Assembly (NCBI RefSeq): GCF_002837145.1
Contig: NZ_NWMV01000004.1
Coordinates: forward strand, 1 to 49,960
DNA: 49,960 nucleotides
Source of the DNA: Macromonas nakdongensis
Lineage (GTDB): Bacteria; Pseudomonadota; Gammaproteobacteria; Burkholderiales; Burkholderiaceae_C
Reading direction: 5' to 3'
Numbering within the stretch: the stretch's first letter is position 1; each line of letters starts with the position of its first letter. Of this stretch, positions 38,798 through 49,794 are shown one piece after another. The position numbers and the translations under genes were made by a program. A model generated the notes under the pieces. That model had not been told where the DNA came from. It made no database searches and was given only the letters and a program-made list of their open reading frames with translations.

Positions 38798-40027
38798 TCA
38801 GAAATTCCCCACGAACCAGTCTTTGATGCGGCCCAGGGCGCTGCCCATGGAGCCGGCCTTTTGCGCCACCTTGTGGCCACGCAGGCGCGCCAGCCGCGCC
38901 TCTTCCAGCAGGCCCATGACGGTGGCGGCGCGCGGTTGCGCCACCATGTCGCTGAGCGCGCTGGCGTACTTCGGCACGCCGCGGCGCACCGGCTTCAGAA
39001 AAATGTCCTCGCCCAGTTCGATCATGCCGGGCATGACCGCGCTGCCGCCGGTGAGCACGATGCCGCTGGACAGCAACTCCTCGTGACCCGACTCGCGGAT
39101 CACCTGCTGCACCAGGGCAAAAATCTCTTCCACGCGCGGCTCGATCACGCCGGCCAGCGCCTGGCGGCTGAGCATGCGCGGGCCGCGGTCGCCCAGGCCG
39201 GGGACCTCGACCTGCTGGTCCGGGTCGGCCAGCAACTGCTTGGCGCAACCGCTTTCCACCTTGATGTCTTCCGCGTCCTTGGTCGGGGTGCGCAGCGCCA
39301 TCGCGATGTCGTTGGTGATCAGGTCGCCCGCGATCGGGATGGCCGCGGTGTGGCGGATGGCCCCGCCCTGGAAAATGGCCACGTCGGTGGTGCCGGCGCC
39401 GATGTCCACCAGCGCCACGCCCAATTCCTTTTCGTCGTCGGTCAGCACCGCCTGGCTGGTGGCCAGGGGGTTGAGCATGAGCTGGTCCACCTCCAGCCCG
39501 CAGCGGCGCACGCATTTGATGATGTTTTCCGCCGCACTCTGCGCGCCGGTGACGATGTGCACCTTGGCCTCCAGCCGGATGCCGCTCATGCCGATCGGCT
39601 CCTTGACTTCCTGGCCGTCGATGATGAATTCCTGCGGCTCGACCAGCAGCAGGCGCTGGTCGGTGGAGATGTTGATGGCCTTGGCGGTCTCGATCACGCG
39701 GGCCACGTCGGTGGGCGTGACTTCGCGGTCCTTGATGGCCACCATGCCGCTGGAATTGATGCCCCGGATGTGGCTGCCGGTGATGCCGGTGTAGACGCGG
39801 CCGATGTGGCAGTCGGCCATCAGCTCGGCCTCTTTCAAGGCCTGCTGGATGCTGGCCACGGTGGCGTCGATGTTGACGACCACGCCGCGCTTGAGGCCGT
39901 TGCTCGGCGCCACGCCCAGCCCCGCGAGCTTGAGCTCGCCATTGCCCATGACTTCGGCCACCACCGCCATGATCTTGGCGGTGCCGATGTCGAGTCCGAC
40001 GACGATGTCTTTGTATTCCTTGGCCAT
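38798..40027 (-). CDS. ftsA: Cell division protein FtsA
   Basis: FtsA is the actin-like ATPase that anchors FtsZ to the membrane. The 409-residue product starts MAKEYKDIVVGLDIGTAKIM with the phosphate-1 motif, has GVALVDIGAGTTDVAIFQGG (phosphate 2) and VLTGGSAVMPGMIELGEDIF (adenosine motif), and ends in the amphipathic membrane-targeting helix GSALGRIKDWFVGNF. The open frame extends upstream into ftsQ but the ATG at 40027 is the family start, 20 bp after the ftsQ stop. Confidence 0.96.
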   Translation of the reverse strand: MAKEYKDIVVGLDIGTAKIMAVVAEVMGNGELKLAGLGVAPSNGLKRGVVVNIDATVASIQQALKEAELMADCHIGRVYTGITGSHIRGINSSGMVAIKDREVTPTDVARVIETAKAINISTDQRLLLVEPQEFIIDGQEVKEPIGMSGIRLEAKVHIVTGAQSAAENIIKCVRRCGLEVDQLMLNPLATSQAVLTDDEKELGVALVDIGAGTTDVAIFQGGAIRHTAAIPIAGDLITNDIAMALRTPTKDAEDIKVESGCAKQLLADPDQQVEVPGLGDRGPRMLSRQALAGVIEPRVEEIFALVQQVIRESGHEELLSSGIVLTGGSAVMPGMIELGEDIFLKPVRRGVPKYASALSDMVAQPRAATVMGLLEEARLARLRGHKVAQKAGSMGSALGRIKDWFVGNF

Positions 40028-40047
40028 GGTGTGCGTCGTTGTGTTGC

Positions 40048-40836
40048 TTAAGGTTTCGGTTTGCCGGGGACGGGGTCTTCCAGGGTGCTCACCCCGCGCA
40101 GGCGCAGGGCGTAACCGTTGGGGTAGCGCAGGTCGGCCGATTCGATGTCGCGCCCGCCGTAGCGCTGGCGCAGGGTGGTGACGGTGGCGACAAAAGCTTC
40201 GGTGCGCGGCAGCAGGTCGGCCGGCTCGCCGCGCCCCAGGTCGATGCGGGCACCGCCGTCCAGGGTGACTTTCCAGTTGCCCCGGTTGCTGAGCTCCAGG
40301 CGGGCCACGTCCTGGTCCATGCGGGCGAACACCGGCCGCAGCGCCTGGAACAGGGCGTACACCCGGCCCGACTGGCCTTCGGGGCCGAGCAGCTCGCTCC
40401 ACTGGTCGGCCTGGGGGTCGTCCGGGTTGGCCTCGAACACCTCGCCCTGGGTGTTGAGCAACTGGCCGCCGCCGGCCTCGCCCCACCAGGCCACGGCCTG
40501 GTGTTCCTCCAGGGTCACGCGCAGGCGGTTCGGGAATTCGCGCTGCACCACCGCCCGGCGCACCCAGGGCACGCCTTCGAACAGGCGCTGGATCTCCTGC
40601 AGGTCGAGCGTGAGGAAGCTGCCCTGCAGGCGCGAGGACAGCTGGGCCCGGAAGGTGACGGCGTTCTGGTGCGTCACATCGCCGCGCACGCTGATGCCCC
40701 CCAGCGACCAGGCCGGGTGGCGCGCGGCCCACAGCCCCACACTGCCCAGGCCCAGGACGGCAAACACCACGAACAGGGCGTGCGCCACCCAGCCCATGAG
40801 CTTGACGTCAAGGGGGAGTGCGGGGGTCTGCACCAT
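40048..40836 (-). CDS. ftsQ: Cell division protein FtsQ
   Basis: FtsQ is a bitopic membrane protein of the divisome that recruits FtsB and FtsL. The 262-residue product has a short cytosolic N-terminus, one membrane helix (HALFVVFAVLGLGSVGLWAA), a POTRA domain beginning WSLGGISVRGDVTHQNAVTF, then the beta domain with WVRRAVVQREFPNRLRVTLE and YALRLRGVSTLEDP at the end. It starts one base after the ddl stop codon, so expression is likely coupled. The position between ddl and ftsA is standard. Confidence 0.93.
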   Translation of the reverse strand: MVQTPALPLDVKLMGWVAHALFVVFAVLGLGSVGLWAARHPAWSLGGISVRGDVTHQNAVTFRAQLSSRLQGSFLTLDLQEIQRLFEGVPWVRRAVVQREFPNRLRVTLEEHQAVAWWGEAGGGQLLNTQGEVFEANPDDPQADQWSELLGPEGQSGRVYALFQALRPVFARMDQDVARLELSNRGNWKVTLDGGARIDLGRGEPADLLPRTEAFVATVTTLRQRYGGRDIESADLRYPNGYALRLRGVSTLEDPVPGKPKP

Positions 40837-40837
40837 C

Positions 40838-41821
40838 TCAGGCCTTCGCCCCCGGTGCCGCGGGCAGGGGGTTGTCCAGGGCGGCGCTGGCCAGCACGCG
40901 CAGGCACAGCGTTTCGTAGTCGATGCCCACGGCGCGTGCAGACATCGGCACCAACGAGTGCCCGGTCATGCCAGGCGAGGTGTTGATCTCCAGCAGATAG
41001 GGCCGGCGGGTCTTGGCGTCGACCATCACGTCGGCCCGCGCCCAGCCGCGGCAGCCCAGGGTGCGGAAGGCCTTGAGCACCAGCGCCTGGATGGCGGCCT
41101 CCTCGCCGGCCGGCAGGTCGCAGGGCACGATGTACTGGGTGTCGTCGGTGAAGTACTTGTGCTCGTAGTCGTAGTTGCCGCCAGGCGCCACGATGTGGAT
41201 GACCGGCAACGCGCGCGCCTCGGCGCCGGTGCCCAGCACCGGACAGGTCACCTCGTCGCCGCTGACGAACTGCTCGCACAGCACCTCGGGGTCGTGCCGG
41301 GCGGCCAGGCGGTAGGCCTCGGCACACTGGGCGGCGTCGGTCACCTTGGTCAGGCCCAGGCTGGAGCCCTCGCGCGCGGGTTTCACGACCATGGGTGCCC
41401 CCAGCGCCTGGAACGCGGCCACGGTGTCCTCGACGCTGGCCACCTGGCGCCAGTCGGGGGTGGACAAGCCTTCGGCGCGCCAGATGCGCTTGGTCATGAC
41501 CTTGTCCATGGCCACGCTGGAAGCCAGCACGCCCGGGCCGGTGTAGGGAATGCCCATCAGTTCCAGCGCGCCCTGCACCGTGCCGTCCTCGCCGAAACGG
41601 CCGTGCAAGGTGATGAAGGCGCGCGCAAAGCCTTCGCGCTTCAGGTCACCCAGGTCGCGTTGCGACGGGTCGAAGGCGTGGGCGTCCACCCCGCGGCGGC
41701 GCAGCGCCTCCAACACGCCGGTGCCCGACATCAGCGAGACCTCGCGTTCGGCGGAATGCCCGCCCATCAACACCGCCACCTTGCCCAGGCGGGCGGGATC
41801 CATCGTCACATCGGCGCTCAT
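40838..41821 (-). CDS. ddl: D-alanine--D-alanine ligase
   Basis: Ddl joins two D-alanines for the peptidoglycan stem peptide. The 327-residue ATP-grasp enzyme has [19 protein letters not shown] near residue 15, [37 protein letters not shown], and [20 protein letters not shown] with the C-terminal [19 protein letters not shown]. The ATG at 41821 overlaps the TGA of murC by four bases. It is a DdlB-type enzyme by context. Confidence 0.96.
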   Translation of the reverse strand: MSADVTMDPARLGKVAVLMGGHSAEREVSLMSGTGVLEALRRRGVDAHAFDPSQRDLGDLKREGFARAFITLHGRFGEDGTVQGALELMGIPYTGPGVLASSVAMDKVMTKRIWRAEGLSTPDWRQVASVEDTVAAFQALGAPMVVKPAREGSSLGLTKVTDAAQCAEAYRLAARHDPEVLCEQFVSGDEVTCPVLGTGAEARALPVIHIVAPGGNYDYEHKYFTDDTQYIVPCDLPAGEEAAIQALVLKAFRTLGCRGWARADVMVDAKTRRPYLLEINTSPGMTGHSLVPMSARAVGIDYETLCLRVLASAALDNPLPAAPGAKA

Positions 41822-43242
41822 GCGCTCACCTCTTTTTCTGCGCCAGTCTGTGCCAGCGCGATCACCTGCCCCGCCACCGCGCCGATGGAACCTGCGCCCA
41901 TGCACAGCACCACGTCGCCGTCGCGGGCGTTGTCCAGAATGGCCTGCGGCAGGGCCGCAACCTCGTCCACGAACACCGGCTCGACCTTGCCGGCCACGCG
42001 CAGGGCGCGCGTGAGCGCCCGGCCGTCGGCAGCCACGATGGGCGCTTCGCCGGCGGCGTAGACCTCGGACAGCAGCACCGCGTCGGCCTGGCCGATCACT
42101 TTCACAAAATCCTCGAAACAGTCGCGGGTGCGGGTGTAACGGTGCGGCTGGAAGGCCAGCACCAAGCGGCGGCCCGGGAAGGCCCCGCGCGCGGCGGCCA
42201 GCGTGGCGGCCATTTCCACCGGGTGGTGGCCGTAGTCGTCCACCAGGGTGGCGCTGCCGCCGCTGGGCAGCGCGGCCTCGCCGTAACGCTGGAAACGCCG
42301 GCCCACACCCTTGAAGTTCGCCAAGGCCTCCAGCACGGCCGCGTCGGGCACGTTCAGTTCCACCGCCACCGCGATGGCGGCCAGGGCGTTGAGCACGTTG
42401 TGGTGGCCCGGCAGGTTGAGCACCACGTCCAGGTCGGGCAGCTGGATGCCATTGCGGCGCTGCACCCGGAAATGCATCTGGCCATCGGCGGCGCGGATGT
42501 CGAGGGCGCGCACCTGGGCGTCCTCGCTGACGCCGTAGCTGGTGATGGGGCGCTGGATCTCGCCCAGCAGGCCGCGGATGTTCGGGTCGTCCACGCAGAG
42601 GACGGCCGCGCCGTAGAACGGCATGTGGTGCAGGAATTCGACGAAGGCCTGCTTGAGCCGGCCGAAATCGTGGCCGTAGGTGTCCATGTGGTCGGCATCG
42701 ATGTTGGTGACGACGGCCATGACCGGCAGCAGGTTCAGGAAGGAGGCGTCGGACTCGTCGGCCTCGACCACGATGTACTCGCCCGAGCCCAATCGGGCGT
42801 TGGCGCCGGCGCTGTTGAGCCGGCCGCCGATGACGAAGGTCGGGTCCAGGTCGGCCGCGGCGAGCACGCTGGCCACCAGGCTGGTGGTGGTGGTCTTCCC
42901 GTGGGTGCCGGCGATGGCGATGCCTTTTTTCATGCGCATCAGCTCGGCCAGCATGATGGCGCGCGGCACCACCGGCAGCAGTTTGGCGTGGGCGGCCACG
43001 ACCTCGGGGTTGTCGGCCTTGACCGCGGTGGAGGTGACGATGCAATCGGCCCCGGCGATGTGGGCCGCGTCGTGGCCGACGTGGATGCGGGCGCCGAGCT
43101 GCTGCAGGCGGCGGGTGGTGGCGCTGTCGCCCAGATCACTGCCGGAAATGGCGTAACCCTGGTTGAGCAGCACCTCGGCGATGCCGCTCATGCCGGCGCC
43201 GCCGATGCCGACGAAATGGATGTGACGGATGGCGTGTTTCAT
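41818..43242 (-). CDS. murC: UDP-N-acetylmuramate--L-alanine ligase
   Basis: MurC adds L-alanine to UDP-MurNAc. The 474-residue protein opens [20 protein letters not shown], has the ATP loop [17 protein letters not shown] near residue 112, [20 protein letters not shown], the [20 protein letters not shown] motif, and [20 protein letters not shown]. It is distinguished from Mpl by its ESDASFL segment. The ATG at 43242 overlaps the murG stop by four bases, and its own stop overlaps the ddl start by four bases. Confidence 0.97.
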   Translation of the reverse strand: MKHAIRHIHFVGIGGAGMSGIAEVLLNQGYAISGSDLGDSATTRRLQQLGARIHVGHDAAHIAGADCIVTSTAVKADNPEVVAAHAKLLPVVPRAIMLAELMRMKKGIAIAGTHGKTTTTSLVASVLAAADLDPTFVIGGRLNSAGANARLGSGEYIVVEADESDASFLNLLPVMAVVTNIDADHMDTYGHDFGRLKQAFVEFLHHMPFYGAAVLCVDDPNIRGLLGEIQRPITSYGVSEDAQVRALDIRAADGQMHFRVQRRNGIQLPDLDVVLNLPGHHNVLNALAAIAVAVELNVPDAAVLEALANFKGVGRRFQRYGEAALPSGGSATLVDDYGHHPVEMAATLAAARGAFPGRRLVLAFQPHRYTRTRDCFEDFVKVIGQADAVLLSEVYAAGEAPIVAADGRALTRALRVAGKVEPVFVDEVAALPQAILDNARDGDVVLCMGAGSIGAVAGQVIALAQTGAEKEVSA

Positions 43243-44336
43243 GCGTGGCCTCCGGATGAGGCAGGGGAAAATCGGGCCAAGGTGCGGCAGGCCTGGACCA
43301 TGGCCGGGACGGCCTGGGTCTGCGCCTGGACACGGGCTTTTTCGGCACGGGCTTGCAGGTCGCTGCGGGTCAGGCCCCGCAGCAGATCGGCCAAGCCCTG
43401 GGCGCTGAGTTCGGTTTGCGGCAGCAACCAGGCGGCACCGGCGTCCACCAGAAAGCGGGCGTTGTGGGTCTGGTGGTCGTCCACCGCGTGTGGGAAAGGC
43501 ACGAAGATGGCCGCCGCACCCACCGCCGCCAGTTCGGTGACGGTGCTGGCGCCGGCGCGGGCAATGACGACATCGGCCTCGGCAAACGCCGCCGCCGTGT
43601 CCTGAATGAAAGGGGTGAGCGTGGCCACCACGCCGGCCTGGGCGTAAGCGGCCTGGAGCGCCTCGATCTGTTTTTCGCCGCTCTGGTGGGTCACCACCGG
43701 GCGTTGCTCGGCCGGGATCAGCGCCAGGGCCTGCGGCACGGTGTCGTTCAAGGCCTTGGCGCCCAGGCTGCCGCCCACCACCAGCACCTTCAGCGGGCCG
43801 CTGCGGCCGGCGAAGCGTTCGGCCGGGCCGGGTTGCCGCAGGAACTCGGCGCGCAAGGGGTTGCCGATCCATTCGCCCTTGGCCAGTGCGTTGGGGTAAG
43901 CGGTGTACACCTTGTCGGCCACGCCGGCCAGCACCTTGTTCGCCATGCCGGCCACCGAATTCTGCTCGTGCAGCACCAGCGGCTTGCCGGCCAACACGGC
44001 CATCATCCCACCGGGGAAGGTGATGTAGCCGCCCAGGCCCAGCACCACGTCGGGCTGGACCCGGCGCACCACGGCCAGGCTCTGCCAGAAAGCGCGCAAC
44101 AGGCGCAGCGGCAACAGGGCCAGCGTGAGGAGGCCCTTGCCACGCACGCCGCCAAAGGCCACCGGCTCGAAAGCAAAGCCGCGCGGCGGCACCAGGCGCG
44201 CTTCCATGCTGCCAGGCGCGCCCAGCCAGTGCACGCGCCAACCTTCGGCACGCAAGGCTTCGGCCACGGCCAGGCCGGGGAAGATGTGGCCGCCGGTACC
44301 ACCGGCCATCACCAGGGCGCAGGGGGTCTTGCTCAT
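43239..44336 (-). CDS. murG: UDP-GlcNAc--lipid I N-acetylglucosaminyltransferase
   Basis: MurG converts lipid I to lipid II on the inner face of the membrane. The 365-residue GT-B enzyme shows [20 protein letters not shown] near residue 7, [74 protein letters not shown] and [18 protein letters not shown], all standard signatures. Start and stop each overlap the neighbouring genes ftsW and murC by four bases. Confidence 0.97.
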   Translation of the reverse strand: MSKTPCALVMAGGTGGHIFPGLAVAEALRAEGWRVHWLGAPGSMEARLVPPRGFAFEPVAFGGVRGKGLLTLALLPLRLLRAFWQSLAVVRRVQPDVVLGLGGYITFPGGMMAVLAGKPLVLHEQNSVAGMANKVLAGVADKVYTAYPNALAKGEWIGNPLRAEFLRQPGPAERFAGRSGPLKVLVVGGSLGAKALNDTVPQALALIPAEQRPVVTHQSGEKQIEALQAAYAQAGVVATLTPFIQDTAAAFAEADVVIARAGASTVTELAAVGAAAIFVPFPHAVDDHQTHNARFLVDAGAAWLLPQTELSAQGLADLLRGLTRSDLQARAEKARVQAQTQAVPAMVQACRTLARFSPASSGGHA

Positions 44337-45619
44337 ACCCGGCCTCCGTGCATCAACTTCCGGTTCTCGTGGTCGATGCGCAGAACCACCGCCAGCGCCA
44401 CCAAGTTCATCAAAATGGCCGAACCGCCGTAGCTCATGAAAGGCAAGGTCAGGCCCTTGGTGGGCAAGGCCCCCAGGTTCACGCCGATGTTGATGAAGGC
44501 CTGGAAGCCGAACCACAGGCCCACGCCCTGCGCCACCAGGCCGGCGAAGATCTGGTCCAGCGCGATGGCCTGGCGGCCGATGTACATGATGCGGCGCGTC
44601 AGCCACAGGAACAGCGCGATCAGCACCAGCACGCCCACCAGCCCGAATTCTTCGCCGATGACGGCGAGCAGGAAGTCGGTGTGCGCCTCGGGCAGCCAGT
44701 GCAACTTTTCCACGCTGCCGCCCAGGCCGACGCCGAACACCTCGCCACGGCCGAAGGCGATGAGCGAGTGCGACAACTGGTAGCCCTTGCCCAGGGCGTG
44801 GTCCTCGCTGAAGGGGTCGAGGTAGGCGAACACCCGTTCGCGCCGCCACGGCGAGCTGGCGATCATCAGCCCGAAGAGCGCCACCAGCAGGCCGGCGATG
44901 ACGAAGAACATGCGCGCGTTGACCCCGCCCAGGAACAGGATGCCCATGGCGATGACGGCGATGACGATGAAGGCCCCCATGTCGGGCTGGAGCAGCAGCA
45001 GCACGCCCACCACCGTCACCGCGATCCCCATCGGGATCACGGCACGGAAGAAACGCTCCTTCACCTCCATGCGGCGCACCATGTAGCCGGCGGCGTACAT
45101 CAGCACCGCGAACTTGGCCAGTTCGGAGGGCTGGAAGTTCATGACACCGAGCGGGATCCAGCGCTGCGCGCCGTTGACGCCCCGGCCCACCACCAGCACC
45201 ACCATCAGGCTCAGCACGGCCGCGCCGAACAAGCCGGGCGACCATTTCTCCCAGCGGCTCATCGGAATCTGGAAGGCCAGCAGCGCCCCCACGGCCCCGA
45301 TCAGCATGGCCACGGCGTGGCGCAGCAGGAAGTGGGTGCTCTCGTAATTGCGGAAACGGGGGTTGTCGGGCAGGGCGATGGAGGCCGAGTACACCATCAC
45401 CAGGCCCCAGCACAACAGGGCCACCACTACCCACAACAGGGGTTGGTCGAAGCCCATTTCCCGCACCACCGCGGTCCGGCCGCGGGCGTAGTCGCGGCTG
45501 CTCAGGCGGATGGGCAGCTCGCCCACCAGCTCGCGCGCGGCACCGCCGGCAGCACGCGCACCGCCGCCGAGCCAGCGCGTGAAGCGGCCGAGTCCGTGGA
45601 ACACCTGGGTGTTGCTCAT
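44333..45619 (-). CDS. ftsW: Divisome peptidoglycan glycosyltransferase FtsW (SEDS family)
   Basis: FtsW polymerises septal glycan strands with PBP3. The 428-residue membrane protein has a cytosolic N-terminus of about 50 residues, then about ten helices. Signatures are [74 protein letters not shown], and [18 protein letters not shown]. It differs from RodA at 24771-25925 by position and the [12 protein letters not shown] motif. Both ends overlap neighbours by four bases. Confidence 0.96.
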   Translation of the reverse strand: MSNTQVFHGLGRFTRWLGGGARAAGGAARELVGELPIRLSSRDYARGRTAVVREMGFDQPLLWVVVALLCWGLVMVYSASIALPDNPRFRNYESTHFLLRHAVAMLIGAVGALLAFQIPMSRWEKWSPGLFGAAVLSLMVVLVVGRGVNGAQRWIPLGVMNFQPSELAKFAVLMYAAGYMVRRMEVKERFFRAVIPMGIAVTVVGVLLLLQPDMGAFIVIAVIAMGILFLGGVNARMFFVIAGLLVALFGLMIASSPWRRERVFAYLDPFSEDHALGKGYQLSHSLIAFGRGEVFGVGLGGSVEKLHWLPEAHTDFLLAVIGEEFGLVGVLVLIALFLWLTRRIMYIGRQAIALDQIFAGLVAQGVGLWFGFQAFINIGVNLGALPTKGLTLPFMSYGGSAILMNLVALAVVLRIDHENRKLMHGGRV

Positions 45620-47220
45620 GTGGGCGTGCCCGCTTCCTGCTGCAGTTGCAGCACGGTGTCCACGAAGACCTGGGCCCGATGGGCGTAGTCCTTGAACATG
45701 TCCAGGCTGGCGCAGGCCGGCGACAGCAGCACGGCGTCACCCGGCTGCGCCTGGTCGGCGCACCAGTGCACCGCTTCGGGCAGCGTGGCCGCGTCGTGCA
45801 GGGGCACGCCGGTGTCGGCCAGGGCGGCGCGGATCGTCGGTGCGTCGCGGCCGATCAGGGCCACCGCGCGCACGTGCCGGGCCACGGCCGGCGCCAGCGG
45901 CGCGAAGTCCTGGCCCTTGCCGTCGCCGCCCAGCACCACCACCAGCCGGCGTTCGGCCCCCAGGCCCTTGAGCGCGGCCAGGGTGGCACCGACGTTGGTG
46001 CCCTTGCTGTCGTCGAAGTATTCGACCTCGTTGACGATGGCCACCGGCTCGACCCGGTGCGGCTCGCCGCAGTAGTCGCGCAAGCCATGCAGCAGCGGGG
46101 CCAGCGGGGCGCCCGCGGCGGTGGCCAGGGCCAGGGCCGCCAGGGCATTGCTGGCGTTGTGGTGGCCGCGGATGCGCAGGGCCTCGGCCGGCATCAGGCG
46201 CTGCAGGTAGACCGGTTCGTCTTCGGCCTTGCCTTTGCGGCGGGTGTCGTCCTCGGCCTGGGCGCGCACCAGCCAGGTCATGCCGTTGACGGCCTCCAGG
46301 CCCCAGTCGCCGGCACGGTGCGGCAGTTCGGTGCCGAACGTCGCGTGGGCGCGGGCGGGCACGGTCTTGGCGCGGCCGCCTTCGCGCACGGTCTGCGGCT
46401 GCGGGCGCCAGGCCATCACGGTGGCGTCGTCGCGGTTGAGCAGCATCAGCCCGCGCTGGCCGAAGATGCGCGCCTTGGCCGCGGCGTAGGCGGCCATGTC
46501 ACCGTGCCAATCCAGGTGGTCCTGGGTGACGTTGAGCACGGTGGCGGCGGTGGGCTCGAAGCCCTCCACGCCTTCGAGCTGGAAGCTGGACAGCTCCAGC
46601 ACCCAGGCCTGCGGCCGTTCGGCGCTGGCCAGCGCCAGCCGCTCGCGCAGCACGTCGAGCAGGGTCGGGCCGATGTTGCCAGCCACCGCCACGTTCCAAC
46701 CTGCATCGCGCAGCAGGTGGGCGGTGAGTGAGGTGGTGGTGGTCTTGCCGTTGGTGCCGGTGATGGCCAGCACCTTGGGGGCGTAATGTGCCTCGCCTTC
46801 GGCGGTGGCCAGGGCGTTCAGGGCCTGTGCGAACAGGCCCAGTTCGCCCACCACCGGCACACCCACGGCGCGCGCGGCGGCCTCCAGCCCAGCCATCTGC
46901 GCGGGGGCGATGCCGGGGCTGCGGCAGACCAGGGCCCAGGGCTCGCGCTGGAACAGGGCGGCATCGAACGGCGCCTGCAGCAGGGCCACACCCGGCAGCT
47001 CGGCGGCCAGGGTGGCGGCGTTGGGTGGGGCGGCGCGGGTGTCGGCCACGGTCACGCGGGCGCCGGCCAGCGCACACCAGCGCGCCAGCGCCAGGCCGGA
47101 CGCGCCCAGGCCCAGCACCAGCACCGGGCGGTCTTGCACGCGCGGCAGGGCCAGCGCCCGCCAGTCGGCGGGGGCAGCGGCGGCGCCGTCGTGCGCCTGG
47201 GTCGGGTCCGGGCCGTTCAT
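45616..47220 (-). CDS. murD: UDP-N-acetylmuramoyl-L-alanine--D-glutamate ligase
   Basis: MurD adds D-glutamate to UDP-MurNAc-L-Ala. The product is 534 residues, about 95 longer than E. coli MurD. Signatures are [35 protein letters not shown] near residue 155, [40 protein letters not shown] and [20 protein letters not shown]. The extra length comes from an N-terminal extension and a Lys/Asp/Glu-rich insertion in the central domain (around [20 protein letters not shown]). ATG at 47220 is chosen because it overlaps the mraY stop by four bases, matching the pattern of the cluster; an ATG at 47253 would add 11 residues. Confidence 0.95.
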   Translation of the reverse strand: MNGPDPTQAHDGAAAAPADWRALALPRVQDRPVLVLGLGASGLALARWCALAGARVTVADTRAAPPNAATLAAELPGVALLQAPFDAALFQREPWALVCRSPGIAPAQMAGLEAAARAVGVPVVGELGLFAQALNALATAEGEAHYAPKVLAITGTNGKTTTTSLTAHLLRDAGWNVAVAGNIGPTLLDVLRERLALASAERPQAWVLELSSFQLEGVEGFEPTAATVLNVTQDHLDWHGDMAAYAAAKARIFGQRGLMLLNRDDATVMAWRPQPQTVREGGRAKTVPARAHATFGTELPHRAGDWGLEAVNGMTWLVRAQAEDDTRRKGKAEDEPVYLQRLMPAEALRIRGHHNASNALAALALATAAGAPLAPLLHGLRDYCGEPHRVEPVAIVNEVEYFDDSKGTNVGATLAALKGLGAERRLVVVLGGDGKGQDFAPLAPAVARHVRAVALIGRDAPTIRAALADTGVPLHDAATLPEAVHWCADQAQPGDAVLLSPACASLDMFKDYAHRAQVFVDTVLQLQQEAGTPT

Positions 47221-48395
47221 CGCAGTTTCAGGGTGGACAGGCCGATCAGGCACAGCAGCATGGTGACGATCCAGAAGCGCACGACCACCTGGGTTTCGCG
47301 CCAGCCGGATTTTTCGAAGTGGTGGTGCAGCGGCGCCATCTTGAACAGGCGCCGACCTTCGCCATGGCGGCGTTTGGTGTACTTGAACCAGCTGACCTGC
47401 AGCATCACCGACAGGGCTTCCACCACGAAAATGCCGCCCATGATGGCCAGCACGATTTCCTGGCGCACGATGACCGCGATGGTGCCCAGCGCCCCGCCCA
47501 GCGCCAGCGCGCCCACGTCGCCCATGAACACCTGGGCCGGGTAGGCATTGAACCAGAGAAAGGCCAGGCCGGCGCCGGCCATGGCGGCGCAGAAGATCAA
47601 CACCTCGCCGGTGCCAGGGATGTGCGGCAGCAGCAGGTATTTGGCGAAGACCGCGTTGCCGGTCACATAAGCGAAGATGCCCAGCGCCGAGCCCACCATC
47701 ACCACCGGCATGATGGCCAGACCGTCCAGGCCGTCGGTCAGGTTGACCGCGTTGCTGGCGCCCACGATGACCAGGTAGGTCAGGATGACGAAGCCCAGCA
47801 CCCCGAGCGGGTAGCTCACTTCCTTGAAGAACGGCACCATCAGCCCCGCCTGTTCAGGCAGGTCCAAGGTGAAGCCCGAGGCCACCCAGTTGAAAAACAG
47901 TTCGAACACGCGCTGGTTCGAACCTTCGGAAATGGCAAAGGCCAGGTAGAACGCGGCCACCACGCCGATGAGCGATTGCCAAAAGTACTTTTCGCGCGAA
48001 CGCATGCCCTCCGGGTCTTTGTGCACCACCTTGCGCCAGTCGTCCACCCAGCCGATGGCGCCGTAGCCCAGGGTCACCAGCAGCACGATCCAGACGAAGC
48101 GGTTGCTCCAGTCGAACCACAGCAGGGTGGACAGCGCGATCGCGAACAGGATCAGCACGCCGCCCATGGTGGGCGTGCCACTCTTGCTCAGGTGGCTCTG
48201 CATCGCGTACTCGCGGATCGGCTGGCCGATCTTGAGTTCGGTGAGCCGGCGGATGAAGTACGGGCCGGCGGCCACGCCGAACAGCAGCGCGGTCATCGCC
48301 GACATGACGGCGCGGAAGGTCAGGTACTGGAACACCCGCAGAAAACCGAATTCAGGGCCCAGGCCCTGCAGCCACAAGGCCAGACTAGGCAGCAT
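47217..48395 (-). CDS. mraY: Phospho-N-acetylmuramoyl-pentapeptide-transferase
   Basis: MraY transfers phospho-MurNAc-pentapeptide to undecaprenyl phosphate, making lipid I. The 392-residue polytopic enzyme has [20 protein letters not shown] near residue 70, [20 protein letters not shown] with the conserved Asp pair, [40 protein letters not shown], and the C-terminal [20 protein letters not shown]. About ten membrane helices are evident. Its 5' end overlaps the murF stop by 11 bp. Confidence 0.97.
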   Translation of the reverse strand: MLPSLALWLQGLGPEFGFLRVFQYLTFRAVMSAMTALLFGVAAGPYFIRRLTELKIGQPIREYAMQSHLSKSGTPTMGGVLILFAIALSTLLWFDWSNRFVWIVLLVTLGYGAIGWVDDWRKVVHKDPEGMRSREKYFWQSLIGVVAAFYLAFAISEGSNQRVFELFFNWVASGFTLDLPEQAGLMVPFFKEVSYPLGVLGFVILTYLVIVGASNAVNLTDGLDGLAIMPVVMVGSALGIFAYVTGNAVFAKYLLLPHIPGTGEVLIFCAAMAGAGLAFLWFNAYPAQVFMGDVGALALGGALGTIAVIVRQEIVLAIMGGIFVVEALSVMLQVSWFKYTKRRHGEGRRLFKMAPLHHHFEKSGWRETQVVVRFWIVTMLLCLIGLSTLKLR

Positions 48396-49794
48396 GGGCG
48401 CCCTCCTTCGTTGTTGTGTCAGGCAGGGCCTGCAGCGCCTGCACCACCCGCTCCATGCGCATGAAGCGCGAGCCCTTGACCAGCACGCTGCCCAAGCCGG
48501 GCGCGAGTGCGGTGGCCCTCGCGGTCAGTGCGGGGGTGTCGTTGAAGTACTCCAGGCGTGCGCCGCCGGTGGCCGGCAAGGCGGCCACGGCCTGCGCCAT
48601 CCAGTCGCCGCTGACCAGCACGTGCTCGATGCCGCTGGCCAGCGCGTGGCGCAGCACCTCGTCGTGAAAGGCCAGGCCCTGGTCGCCGACCTCGCCCATG
48701 TCGCCCAGCGCCAGCAGACGCGGGCCGGGCAGTTCGGCCAGCACGTCAATGGCGGCGCGCACCGAGTCGGGGTTGGCGTTGTAGCTGTCGTCCACCAGGG
48801 TGATGGCACGGCCCGCCAGTTGCAGGGCGAGCGCGCGCGAACGGCCGGTGACCGGCTCGAAGGTGCTCAGCCCCTGGGCGATGGCGTCCAGCGGCACACC
48901 CGCGGCCAGCGCACAGGCGGTGGCCGCCAAGGCGTTGCGCACGTTGTGGCGGCCGGCGATGTGCAACACCGCCTCCAGGCTGCCGGCGGGGGTGTGGATG
49001 AGCGCCATCCAGGCGCCCTGGGCCCAGGTGGCGCTGCCGCGCACGTCGGCGCTGGCGCCGTCACCAAAGGTCAGCACCGGGCGGCCGGCGGCCAACTCGC
49101 GCCACAAGGGGGTGTAAGCGTCGTCGGCCGGGAACACCGCGGTGCCGTCTGCAGGCAGCGCGGCGAACACCGCCGCGTTTTCGCGCGCCACCGCTTCCAC
49201 CGTGGCCATGAATTCCTGGTGTTCGCGCTGGGCGTTGTTCACCAGCGCCACCGTGGGCTGGGCGACGGCGGCCAGCCCGGCGATCTCGCCCGGGTGGTTC
49301 ATGCCCAGCTCCACCACGGCCAGGCGGTGTTCGGGGCGCAGGCGCAGCACCGTCAGCGGCACGCCGATGTCGTTGTTCAGGTTGCCCTGGGTGGCCAGCG
49401 CGGCCTCGCCCGCCGCCGCCCGCAGGATGGCCGCGAGCATCTGCGTCACCGTGGTCTTGCCGTTGCTGCCGGTCACGGCGATCAGCGGCAGGGCGAACTG
49501 CGCGCGCCAGCGGGCGGCGAGCTGACCCAGGGCGACGCGGCTGTCGGGCACTTCCACGCCGGGCAGGCCGGCGCTGTCCAGGCCGCGCTCGGCCAAGGCG
49601 GCCACGGCACCGGCGGCGCGCGCGGCAGCCAGGTAGTCGTGGGCGTCGAAACGCTCGCCGCGCAGGGCCACGAACAGGTCGCCCGGGCGCAGGGTGCGGG
49701 TGTCGGTGTGCACGCGCCGCACGTCGGCGCGCTCGGGGGCGCCCACCGCGCGGACGCCCGGCAGTTCGTGCAGCAGCTGGGCCAAGGTGTTCAT
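48385..49794 (-). CDS. murF: UDP-N-acetylmuramoyl-tripeptide--D-alanyl-D-alanine ligase
   Basis: MurF adds the D-Ala-D-Ala dipeptide to the UDP-MurNAc tripeptide. The 469-residue ligase shows [20 protein letters not shown] near residue 42, [20 protein letters not shown] near residue 106, [60 protein letters not shown] and [20 protein letters not shown]. The ATG at 49794 overlaps the murE stop by four bases. It lies between murE and mraY, the usual order. Confidence 0.96.
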   Translation of the reverse strand: MNTLAQLLHELPGVRAVGAPERADVRRVHTDTRTLRPGDLFVALRGERFDAHDYLAAARAAGAVAALAERGLDSAGLPGVEVPDSRVALGQLAARWRAQFALPLIAVTGSNGKTTVTQMLAAILRAAAGEAALATQGNLNNDIGVPLTVLRLRPEHRLAVVELGMNHPGEIAGLAAVAQPTVALVNNAQREHQEFMATVEAVARENAAVFAALPADGTAVFPADDAYTPLWRELAAGRPVLTFGDGASADVRGSATWAQGAWMALIHTPAGSLEAVLHIAGRHNVRNALAATACALAAGVPLDAIAQGLSTFEPVTGRSRALALQLAGRAITLVDDSYNANPDSVRAAIDVLAELPGPRLLALGDMGEVGDQGLAFHDEVLRHALASGIEHVLVSGDWMAQAVAALPATGGARLEYFNDTPALTARATALAPGLGSVLVKGSRFMRMERVVQALQALPDTTTKEGAHAA

